64,000 nucleotides of DNA from the NCBI RefSeq assembly GCF_011297335.1, contig NZ_JAAOTJ010000001.1:372001-436000 (forward strand), read 5' to 3'. The DNA is from Catellatospora methionotrophica. Lineage in GTDB: Bacteria > Actinomycetota > Actinomycetes > Mycobacteriales > Micromonosporaceae. A program made the translations under genes and the position numbers. This document shows positions 41,223-47,922 of the stretch, piece after piece. A model generated the notes under the pieces. It was not told where the DNA came from. It was given only the letters and a program-made list of their open reading frames with translations, and did no database searches. Within the stretch, counting starts at the first letter, position 1; each line of letters opens with the position of its first letter.

Positions 41223-42545
41223 TTACTTAGGCGCAGTCCCGGCCAGCGACTGCTTCTTGATGACGTCGTCGATCGCGGCCGCGGCCGTCTTCAGCGACGT
41301 CGGCACGTCGGCCTTGCCCTTCATCGCCGACTCGATCGCGGTGCCGAACGCCAGCGAGATGTCCCACGGGTACGCGGGCTCCTGCCTGCCGAACGGCACC
41401 ACCTTCTCCGAGATGACCTTCATGAACGGGTCGGAGGTCGCGTCGGGGTTGCTCGCCAGCGCCTGGTCGACCGAGGTGCGCACGGTGTACTTGGAGAACC
41501 CGCTGGTCTTGAAGAAGTCGGCCATCAGCGCCGGGTCCCCGGCCAGCAGGTACTTGACGAAGTCGGCGGCCTGCTGCTTGCCCTTGGACTTGGCGTCGAC
41601 GGTCAGCGTCCAGCCGCCCAGGGTGGCGGTGGTCTTGGTGGCGTCGCCGTCGAACGACGGGAACGCCGCGACGGCGGTCTTCGGGACCATCGCCTTGAAG
41701 TCGTTCTTGAGCTGGCCGATCACCCACGAGCCACCGGCCATCATGGCGACCTCGCCCTGCCCGTACGGCGCGCCGTCGGCGTAGCCGACCTTCGGCGTCT
41801 TGGGGATCAGGCCGCCCGAGTACAGCGTCTTGTAGAAGTCCAGCAGCTTCTCGAAGCACGGCTCGGTGGCCGTCGACTTGGACCAGTCGTCGTTGACCGG
41901 CAGCCGCCCGCAGGCGTTGTACTGCAGGCCCCAGCTGGACCAGCCGAGGTCCGGCCCGGCCGACGCGATGGTCATGCCCTTGACGTTGCCCTTGGTCAGC
42001 TTCGTCGCCCACTGCACCAGGTCGGCCCAGGTCTTCGGCGGGCTGTTCGGGTCCAGACCGGCGGCGGTCACCAGGTCGGTGCGGTAGTAGAGCACCGTCG
42101 AGGGCTCGACCAGCATCGGGTACGCGTAGTGCTTGCCGTTGACGGTGACGAAGCCCTTGACGTTGTCCTTGACGTCGGTGAACGCCTCGGCGGGCAGCAG
42201 TTCGTCGAGGGAGGCGAACTGGCCCTGCGCGACACCCGGCGCGACGTTGCCGTAGCTGGTCGTCGCGATGTCGGGGGCCTTGCCCGCGGCCTGCGCCGCC
42301 TTGAGCTTCTGCGCCCAGGTGTCGGCTGGGACGACCTGCAGGTCGATCTTCACCTTGTCCTGCGTGGCGTTGTACGCGTCGACGTGCTTCTTGAACCACG
42401 CCTGCTGGTAGTCCTCGAACTTCTGCTGCCAGAACGTGACCGTGGTCCTGCCTGCCGGGTCCTCACTGCCGCCACCGCATCCGCTGAGCGCGGTGGACGC
42501 GGTGACAGCTGCTATCGCGAGCAAAACTATGCCGCGTCTGCGCAT
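41223..42545 (-). CDS. ABC transporter sugar-binding lipoprotein
   Basis: A 440-residue family 1 extracellular solute-binding protein. The lipobox is ALSGC with C23 as the lipid-anchored residue after MRRRGIVLLAIAAVTASTAL. The mature chain begins with a strand typical of the family (TTVTFWQQKFEDYQQAWFKK) and contains YPMLVEPSTVLYYRTDLV and GEVAMMAGGSWVIGQLKNDF. It would capture oligosaccharides released outside by the GH183 enzymes and hand them to the two permeases; D-arabinan fragments are inferred from context. A very strong GGAGGAGGAG ribosome site precedes the ATG, as expected for an abundant receptor. Confidence 0.92.
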   Translation of the reverse strand: MRRRGIVLLAIAAVTASTALSGCGGGSEDPAGRTTVTFWQQKFEDYQQAWFKKHVDAYNATQDKVKIDLQVVPADTWAQKLKAAQAAGKAPDIATTSYGNVAPGVAQGQFASLDELLPAEAFTDVKDNVKGFVTVNGKHYAYPMLVEPSTVLYYRTDLVTAAGLDPNSPPKTWADLVQWATKLTKGNVKGMTIASAGPDLGWSSWGLQYNACGRLPVNDDWSKSTATEPCFEKLLDFYKTLYSGGLIPKTPKVGYADGAPYGQGEVAMMAGGSWVIGQLKNDFKAMVPKTAVAAFPSFDGDATKTTATLGGWTLTVDAKSKGKQQAADFVKYLLAGDPALMADFFKTSGFSKYTVRTSVDQALASNPDATSDPFMKVISEKVVPFGRQEPAYPWDISLAFGTAIESAMKGKADVPTSLKTAAAAIDDVIKKQSLAGTAPK

Positions 42546-42601
42546 TGCTCCTCCTCCTGCCGCACCCCGTGACCGGGGCGCAGTCCGTCATGATGCCTGC
42601 G

Positions 42602-43735
42602 TCAGGCTCTGCTGACCAGGTCGGCCCGATACCAGAAGACGTTGTACGGATCCCAGACCGAGAGAGTGAAATAGATGGTCCTGCCCCCGTCGGCGGTGTA
42701 CCGCGGGAGCATGTACGGCGAGTAGAGCCCCGGCACGGCTGCCGCCGAGACCAGGGTGATCGCGTCACCCCAAGGGCCCCAGGGCGTCAGGCCCTCGCGC
42801 AGGCTCGCGCCCGCGCCGCCGCCGTTGGTGTAGGACATCAGCCACCGGGACAGGTGCTCGTTCCACACCACGGACAGCTCGCCGACGGTGTCCTCGACGA
42901 TCGTGTGCGCCGCCGCCGGGTCGCTCGACCAGATCGGTGCGCCGTCGGACGCCGTACCGGCGAAGTAGCGGTACGCGTCGGCCGCCTCGACCTGCGCCGG
43001 GGCGACCTTCATCAGCCGCACGCCACCGAAGCGGCCGTGCGTGACGCCCCAGAAGTAGAGTTCCCCGTCGACCTGCGCGACGCTCACCTGAACGAAGTTG
43101 CCGTCGCCGGGCCAGATCGGTGCGGCGAGCTTGACCCAGGTCTGGCCGTGATCAACTGACTTGGCCAGGCCCGCGTGATTGACCTCCCACTCGCCCGGCT
43201 CGCCCCAGTGGCGGACGGACATGTAGGCCAGGTACATCGCACCGTTCGCGGCGAACCCGTACGTCGGGATCACCGTCATCTCGCTGTGGTCGACCTTCTC
43301 CGAGCCGAGCAGTTCCCTGGCCCGGCCCTGCTCGTCGACGACGAAGCCGTCGAAGACGATGCCGTCGGCCGGGTCGGTGTCGGTGGTGTGGGCCAGGGCG
43401 TTGGAACGCCACTCGTCCCCGCCGCCGCCGGTGAATCCCGGCTCCCGCCTGCCGAACGTGTCGCCGAAGACGAACCAGACCCTGCCGTCGGCCTCGAACA
43501 TCGACCCCAGGTCGGTGCCCGCGATGCCCACGCGGTCGGTGTGGTTGATCGAGTCCGGCCCGGTCAACTGCGCGACCCGCCGCACGCCGGACACACCCGC
43601 CAGCACGAAGGGACGATCCTGCGTCGGGTTCATCTGCCCTCCTCGGGTGGCGCAGCCGGCGGACGCGACCACGACGGCGAGGAACAACGCCGCCGTCCTG
43701 TCACGACGGCGGGGTTTCACGGGCGTTGCCGCCAT
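42602..43735 (-). CDS. lipoprotein GH183 (DUF4185) endo-D-arabinanase-type enzyme
   Basis: A 377-residue DUF4185/GH183 protein anchored to the membrane: lipobox ASAGC with C28. The propeller shows the blocks seen in the secreted paralogue at 28266-29828: TDLGSMFEADGRVWFVFGDT, FGRREPGFTGGGGDEWRSNA, YMSVRHWGEPGEWEVNHAGL, HGQTWVKLAAPIWPGDGN and LSVWDPYNVFWYRADLV. It lacks the C-terminal binding module. A cell-bound endo-enzyme next to the receptor would feed cut fragments straight to the importer. First gene of the operon GH183, receptor, two permeases, polyol dehydrogenase. GGAAGG precedes the ATG. Confidence 0.85.
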   Translation of the reverse strand: MAATPVKPRRRDRTAALFLAVVVASAGCATRGGQMNPTQDRPFVLAGVSGVRRVAQLTGPDSINHTDRVGIAGTDLGSMFEADGRVWFVFGDTFGRREPGFTGGGGDEWRSNALAHTTDTDPADGIVFDGFVVDEQGRARELLGSEKVDHSEMTVIPTYGFAANGAMYLAYMSVRHWGEPGEWEVNHAGLAKSVDHGQTWVKLAAPIWPGDGNFVQVSVAQVDGELYFWGVTHGRFGGVRLMKVAPAQVEAADAYRYFAGTASDGAPIWSSDPAAAHTIVEDTVGELSVVWNEHLSRWLMSYTNGGGAGASLREGLTPWGPWGDAITLVSAAAVPGLYSPYMLPRYTADGGRTIYFTLSVWDPYNVFWYRADLVSRA

Positions 43736-43770
43736 GTGTCCGCCTTCCCGTCGGGAGCAGGATGGCTAGC

Positions 43771-43799
43771 AGTGAACCCCAGGAAATCGGTTTCGTCAA
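43771..43799 (-). promoter_or_regulatory. promoter with LacI operator for the GH183-importer operon
   Basis: On the minus strand TTGACG (43799-43794) and TTCACT (43776-43771) stand 17 bases apart. GAAATCGGTTTC (43783-43794), one mismatch from the locus palindrome, overlaps the -35 box and the spacer. The arrangement matches the kinase promoter at 32201. Confidence 0.7.
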
Positions 43800-43851
43800 G
43801 AGCCCTCCAGACCCTGCGTAACTGACCTCGGAAAACCTTGCCCAACAGCGC

Positions 43852-43863
43852 GAAATCGATTTC
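43852..43863 (+). promoter_or_regulatory. LacI operator upstream of the DUF1349 gene
   Basis: A perfect GAAATCGATTTC palindrome, identical to that at 32209-32220. A TTGCCC (43838) and CAAGAT (43863) pair spaced by 19 bases could be the promoter around it. It lies 58 bases from the operator of the divergent GH183 operon. Confidence 0.7.
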
Positions 43864-43930
43864 AAGATCCGGCCTCGCCAGGAGATCTACGGGCGTGCGG
43901 CAACCCGGTTCGGCGGATACGCTCTGCGCC

Positions 43931-44500
43931 GTGCTGACGGGAATGTCGTGGCTCAACGAGCCGAGTGAGTGGTCGCTGACCGACGGGGTGCTGCGCGCCG
44001 TCACGGAGCTGCGGACGGACTTCTGGCGCAGGACGTTCTACGGGTGGACCACCGACGACGGGCACTTCTACCACCTGCCCGTGACCGGGGACTTCACCGC
44101 CGAGGTCGTCGTGTCCGCGACCCATACGACACGGTTCGACCAGGCGGGCATGATGGTCCGGGCCGACGAGCGCAACTGGCTCAAGACCGGCCTGGAAATC
44201 ACCTCGGGGGCGCTGCACGTCAGCACGGTCTACACGCGAGAGTTCTCCGACGTGTCGATGGCGACGATGCCCGGACACCCGGGCGAGGTCGCGATGCGAG
44301 TCACCCGGTTCGGCGAGGCCCTGACCGTGCACTGCCGCAGCACGGACGGCCCGTGGCAGCTGCTCCGGCTCGGCCACCTCGACCTGCCGGAGACCGTCGA
44401 CGTCGGCGTGATGTGCTGCTCGCCGGAGCGCGCCGGGCTGGCGGCCACCTTCCGCGACCTCCGGATCGGGCCGCCGATCTCCCGGGAGAACCTCGAATAG
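43931..44500 (+). CDS. DUF1349 beta-sandwich protein
   Basis: A 189-residue protein of the DUF1349 family, a concanavalin-like beta-sandwich. WSLTDGVLRAVTELRTDFWR, FTAEVVVSATHTTRFDQAGM, MVRADERNWLKTGLEITSGA and VDVGVMCCSPERAGLAATFR are the family blocks. It lacks an obvious signal peptide. Members are often found near sugar-utilisation genes and probably bind or modify carbohydrate, but activity is not established. The exact LacI operator upstream places it in the D-arabinan regulon. GTG 43931 or ATG 43943 may be the start; neither has a strong ribosome site. Confidence 0.75.
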   Translation: MLTGMSWLNEPSEWSLTDGVLRAVTELRTDFWRRTFYGWTTDDGHFYHLPVTGDFTAEVVVSATHTTRFDQAGMMVRADERNWLKTGLEITSGALHVSTVYTREFSDVSMATMPGHPGEVAMRVTRFGEALTVHCRSTDGPWQLLRLGHLDLPETVDVGVMCCSPERAGLAATFRDLRIGPPISRENLE

Positions 44501-44507
44501 AGCGCGG

Positions 44508-45596
44508 TCAGCACCTGAACGCGCGGGCCAGGGCGAGCGGCACCTCGCCCCAGCGGGACACCAGGGCCGTACGCAGCGCCTCGGCGAACGCCGCGGTCTC
44601 CGGTGCCGCCGACGTCCGTCTCGCCAGGTCGAGGCGGTGCAGCAGCAGCGCACGGCGGCGTGGGGAGTCCAGCTTCGCCGACGCGACCGGGTCGCCGGAC
44701 AGCGTCTGCGGCAGGAACCACGACGAGTAGAGCACCGCCCACAGGTCCGTGGCCGCGCTCAGGTCACGGTCGAACTCCGGCGTGGCCACGTACGGCAGGG
44801 TGGGCGCGGCGGCCTGGCGGTAGCGGGCGATCGCGCGGTCGGCCACCTCGTCCGGCAGCCGCCAGGAGCACCAGCACGACGGCCACGGCACCCGCAGGTA
44901 CGCGACGTCCCAGGCCACGTGCCGCCACTCGGCGTGCTCGAAGTCGATGAGGGCCAGGCCGTCGCCGGTCAGCACGTTGTTGTCCGGGCAGGCGTCGCTC
45001 GGCGACAGGGCCGAGGCGGCGTCGTCGCCGAGGCGGGCGGCGTGGGCGCGGAACGCGTCGGCGAGCGGTTCCGGCACGGCGACGCCGAGCGGTGCGCACG
45101 CCTCGCGCAGGTCGGCGATGTTCTGTTCGAGGGTCGCGGCGACCGAGGTCAGCGGCGCGGACCCCGGCTGCGCCCGCGCGTCCAGCTCGGCGCGGAACGC
45201 GTCGCGCATTCCGGAGGTCGCCCGGTGCACGGCCGCGATGGCCTCGGCCCACGCGTACACGGCGGCCTCGGCGGCGGCCGGGTCGGTGCCGAGCAGGGCG
45301 TCGGCGACGTTCGGGCCGGTGCCGAGGTCCGACATGACCACGACGGGGGGCGACGCCCCGGCGGCCAGTAGCCGTGGCGCGGGCGTGCCCGGCGGCAGCA
45401 GTGCGAGCGCGGCGGACTCGCGTGCCCAGCTCCCCGGCTGGTCGAACGTCTTCACGATCACCGTCGTCGGCGCTTCGCCGGGGCGGCTGATCCGTGCCCG
45501 GCGCACCGCCGAGCGGTCGCTGCCGCCGAGGGCGTCCACCGGGGAGACGTCCACACCGGGCAGCAGGGCACGGATGTCGTCCAGATCGTCGATCAC
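44508..45596 (-). CDS. aminoglycoside-phosphotransferase-like kinase
   Basis: A 362-residue protein of the APH/choline-kinase fold. ARESAALALLPPGTPAPRLL is the N-lobe region, VVVMSDLGTGPNVADALLG the hinge, LSPSDACPDNNVL the catalytic loop (usual HxDxxxxN; here the first His is replaced by Ser, leaving D and N), and LALIDFEHAEW the metal-binding Asp. The His-to-Ser change in the loop is tolerated in many relatives. The substrate is unknown; nothing nearby suggests antibiotic resistance. It converges with the DUF1349 gene, 7 bases away, and lies outside the LacI operator set. Confidence 0.75.
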   Translation of the reverse strand: MIDDLDDIRALLPGVDVSPVDALGGSDRSAVRRARISRPGEAPTTVIVKTFDQPGSWARESAALALLPPGTPAPRLLAAGASPPVVVMSDLGTGPNVADALLGTDPAAAEAAVYAWAEAIAAVHRATSGMRDAFRAELDARAQPGSAPLTSVAATLEQNIADLREACAPLGVAVPEPLADAFRAHAARLGDDAASALSPSDACPDNNVLTGDGLALIDFEHAEWRHVAWDVAYLRVPWPSCWCSWRLPDEVADRAIARYRQAAAPTLPYVATPEFDRDLSAATDLWAVLYSSWFLPQTLSGDPVASAKLDSPRRRALLLHRLDLARRTSAAPETAAFAEALRTALVSRWGEVPLALARAFRC

Positions 45597-45716
45597 GCGG
45601 CCAAGCTACCGCGCCGACTAGTCTGGGGGCGCGCCGATTAAGTTCCTGGCGCGCGGGCGAGTATCCGCCGGACCGGGTCGGCCGGCGCTCGCCGAGCAGC
45701 GCCGGATGCAGGCGCC

Positions 45717-46553
45717 TCAGGCGGGATGGAGGGTCAGCAGCTCCAGGATCAGTTCGTCGACCTCGTGCGGTTCGTCGGTGATCGAGAAGTGGGCGGCCCC
45801 GGGAATGGTCTTCAGGGTCACGTGCGGGGCGGCTTCGATCGTGGCCTGCTCCTGCGCGGTGAAGCCGACCTCGTCGCGGTCGCCGCGGCCGACCCACACC
45901 ACGTTGTCCGTGCCCGCCAGGCGGGACGCCAGCTCGCCGTGGCGGCGCAGGTGGTCGAAGAAGCCCGCGACCAGGTGCCGGTTCGCGGCGTGCGGGTTGC
46001 GTTTCATCTGCGCGAACAGTTCGGTGAACCGGTCCGAGGGCAGCCGGTCGCGCATGCCCTTCTTCAGGGTCGGGTCGATGCCGAGCCAGACCAGTGTGCC
46101 CAGCACCGGCACGTGCCCGGCCTCGTCGAGGGAGATGAGGTCGTGCTCCTCGTCGTCGCGGGAGAACGACGGCGACAGCAGCAGCAGGCGGCCCGGATAG
46201 CGGCCACGGGCGGCGATCTCGATGCCGACGTTGGCGAAGTAGGAATGCCCCACGATCAGGCCGACGGCCTCCTGCGCGGCGAAGTCCTCGACCATCGCGG
46301 CGTAGCGCTCGATGCTGTAGTCGAACCCGGACGGCACGGGCCGGCCCGCGAAACCGGGCGGGTCGGCGCCCATCGCGAGCACTCCCGCGTCGGCCAGCGC
46401 CGGATCGGCGAGCATCGCGGTGTAGAACTCGGCCGTGCAGAACAGTCCCGGCAGCAGGAGCACCCGGTGCCGGACGGTGTCCGGCGCGTTCTCGATGATC
46501 GCCCAGCCGGACTGCTCGCGCCGCCGCAGGGGCGGGTGCTGTGTCGTGGTCAT
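45717..46553 (-). CDS. alpha/beta hydrolase
   Basis: A 278-residue soluble hydrolase. VLLLPGLFCTAEFYTAML holds the oxyanion hole, VGLIVGHSYFANVGIEIAAR the nucleophile elbow (GHSYF), NVVWVGRGDRDEVGFTA the acid strand, and IPGAAHFSITDEPHEVDELI the catalytic His (GAAHF). A cap domain of about 70 residues lies between. GGAGGG precedes the ATG. The substrate is unknown, and it has no signal peptide. It is likely unrelated to the D-arabinan locus. Confidence 0.85.
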   Translation of the reverse strand: MTTTQHPPLRRREQSGWAIIENAPDTVRHRVLLLPGLFCTAEFYTAMLADPALADAGVLAMGADPPGFAGRPVPSGFDYSIERYAAMVEDFAAQEAVGLIVGHSYFANVGIEIAARGRYPGRLLLLSPSFSRDDEEHDLISLDEAGHVPVLGTLVWLGIDPTLKKGMRDRLPSDRFTELFAQMKRNPHAANRHLVAGFFDHLRRHGELASRLAGTDNVVWVGRGDRDEVGFTAQEQATIEAAPHVTLKTIPGAAHFSITDEPHEVDELILELLTLHPA

Positions 46554-46654
46554 GGCATTCCCTCCGCATACGCCATGATGATCATAATTTCGGGCCTCCG
46601 GGCGGGTGTGGGTTTTCGCGGTTCCGGGCAGGTGGGCGGTCGTAGGCTGCGGGC

Positions 46655-47101
46655 ATGGCCGGTGTCACGGGCAGTCCGCAGGATGAGGAAGCGATCGGCG
46701 AGGTGATGGCGCGGCTCGGACACGCGTTCGGCAGCCTGTCCGCCGACGGAGTGGCCGAGCTCTACACCGCGGACGCCGACTGGACGAACGCGTTCGGCAC
46801 GAGCCGGACGGGCGGCGCGCAGATCGCGGCTTACCTGGCGGGGCTGTTCGCCGACCGGCACTTCGCCGCGGGACGGCCGCTCGGGCCGCCGACGGCCGAG
46901 ATCCGCTTTCTGAGCGCGGACGTGGCGGTGGTGAAGACCTATCTCGAACGTGAGGGGCAGCAGCGCGCCGACGGGTCGGCGATGCCGGTGCGGCGCAACT
47001 TCTCGCTGAAAGCGCTCGTGCGCGAGGCAGACGGCTGGAAGATCGCGTCCGACATGTACATGGACGCCCACGACGACTCCACGCTGCCCAGCGGGGCGTG
47101 A
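46655..47101 (+). CDS. SnoaL-like/NTF2-fold protein
   Basis: A 148-residue protein with the cone-shaped NTF2 fold: DEEAIGEVMARLGHAFGSLS, SADGVAELYTADADWTNAFG, TSRTGGAQIAAYLAGLFADR and a C-terminal sheet (NFSLKALVREADGWKIASDM). Members are polyketide cyclases, isomerases or simple ligand-binding proteins; the sequence does not decide. It is divergent from the hydrolase gene and converges with a membrane-protein gene 6 bases away. Confidence 0.8.
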   Translation: MAGVTGSPQDEEAIGEVMARLGHAFGSLSADGVAELYTADADWTNAFGTSRTGGAQIAAYLAGLFADRHFAAGRPLGPPTAEIRFLSADVAVVKTYLEREGQQRADGSAMPVRRNFSLKALVREADGWKIASDMYMDAHDDSTLPSGA

Positions 47102-47107
47102 CCGCGC

Positions 47108-47683
47108 TCAGGCGGGGGCCGTCCCCGTGGCGCGCGCCTCGGCCTTCACGTGCTCGGGATACCAGGCGGTGAACTTGAACGCGCCGACCAGCAGCGCGAT
47201 CGGGATGATCCAGTTCAGCCAGGGCGAGCCGCCGTGATCGGGCTGGGCGAGCACGCCGAGCACCGCGCAGGCGGCGAACACCAGGCCCCAGACCAGGGTC
47301 AGCATCCGGTTGACGTGCTTGAACTGCGGCGTGGACCAGAACCGCTGCGGCACCTGCTCGCGGGCGTACTGCTCGGTGAACGGCACGAAGGCCAGTGAGC
47401 CGAGCACGACTACGGCGAGCACGGCACTGGAGATCGTCTGCGCGTACTCCTCCAGCCACATCAGTCCGCTGCGGTCGAGCACCAGCCCCGCGATGGTCAG
47501 CGCGCCGAAGAACAGCACGGAGACGATCTCCAGCAGCTTGATCCGGCCGCGCTCGTGCGACGGGATGAGCAGGATCAGCGCGGCGACCAGCGCGCCACCG
47601 GCCGCGAACTCCCACGTGCTCGGTCCGCTCACCACCCAGAAGATGATCCATGGCACGAAACCCAGGAACGCTTTAGCCCCCAT
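47108..47683 (-). CDS. membrane protein of unknown function, 191 aa
   Basis: Five or so transmembrane stretches: AKAFLGFVPWIIFWVVSG, the region around WEFAAGGALVAALILLI, LLEIVSVLFFGALTIAGLVL, TISSAVLAVVVLGSLAFVPF, then LTLVWGLVFAACAVLGVLA and WLNWIIPIALLVGAFKFTAW. No family is recognised. The ATG at 47683 has GGGAAG at the right distance; an upstream in-frame ATG adds 44 polar residues running into the next promoter and is less likely. Confidence 0.7.
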   Translation of the reverse strand: MGAKAFLGFVPWIIFWVVSGPSTWEFAAGGALVAALILLIPSHERGRIKLLEIVSVLFFGALTIAGLVLDRSGLMWLEEYAQTISSAVLAVVVLGSLAFVPFTEQYAREQVPQRFWSTPQFKHVNRMLTLVWGLVFAACAVLGVLAQPDHGGSPWLNWIIPIALLVGAFKFTAWYPEHVKAEARATGTAPA

Positions 47684-47750
47684 CGCCCCAACTTCCCATA
47701 CTCGCCTGGCGCGGGCGGTCGATTCCGGATCTGTGCTGTCCGGATCGGCC

Positions 47751-47806
47751 TGCAACAAATCTGCAAGCGTCAACCCTTGCGCATGGGCAAGCGCTTTCCA
47801 GAGACT
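47751..47806 (+). promoter_or_regulatory. promoter with conserved 15-base box and GCGC operator for the PL9 gene
   Basis: TGCAACAAATCTGCA (47751-47765), then TTGCGC (47777) and GAGACT (47801) as -35/-10 with 18 bases between, and GGCAAGCGCTTTCC (47786-47799) inside the spacer. The last element resembles LacI-family operators of sugar-utilisation genes. The same parts, nearly equally spaced, occur at 50899-50954. Confidence 0.65.
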
Positions 47807-47922
47807 GGGTCGCATCGACGTTCCGGGTCCCCTCCGGGCGAGGACCCTCGCGCGTCACCCCGCCCCGCGGCCTGCCGTCCGCACCCCGTGCCCACGTCAG
47901 GCCGCTCCAGCTTGGGAGACAC

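Noticed and set aside
42463-43159. Plus-strand open frames opposite the lipoprotein GH183
   Set aside because: They have no family motif and run antisense to a gene with a lipobox, ribosome site and clear paralogue.
27247-44500. Reading the locus as an L-arabinan or plant hemicellulose locus
   Set aside because: It lacks GH43, GH51 and L-arabinose araBAD-type genes, while GH183, GH172, GH116 and a fucose-type isomerase fit D-arabinose stereochemistry better.
27247-44500. Reading the locus as inulin or difructose-anhydride use because of GH172
   Set aside because: No GH32, GH91 or fructokinase is present, and two GH183 proteins have no role in fructan use.
44508-45596. Aminoglycoside resistance gene
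   Set aside because: The phosphotransferase fold is shared by many metabolic kinases, the catalytic-loop His is changed and no resistance context is seen.
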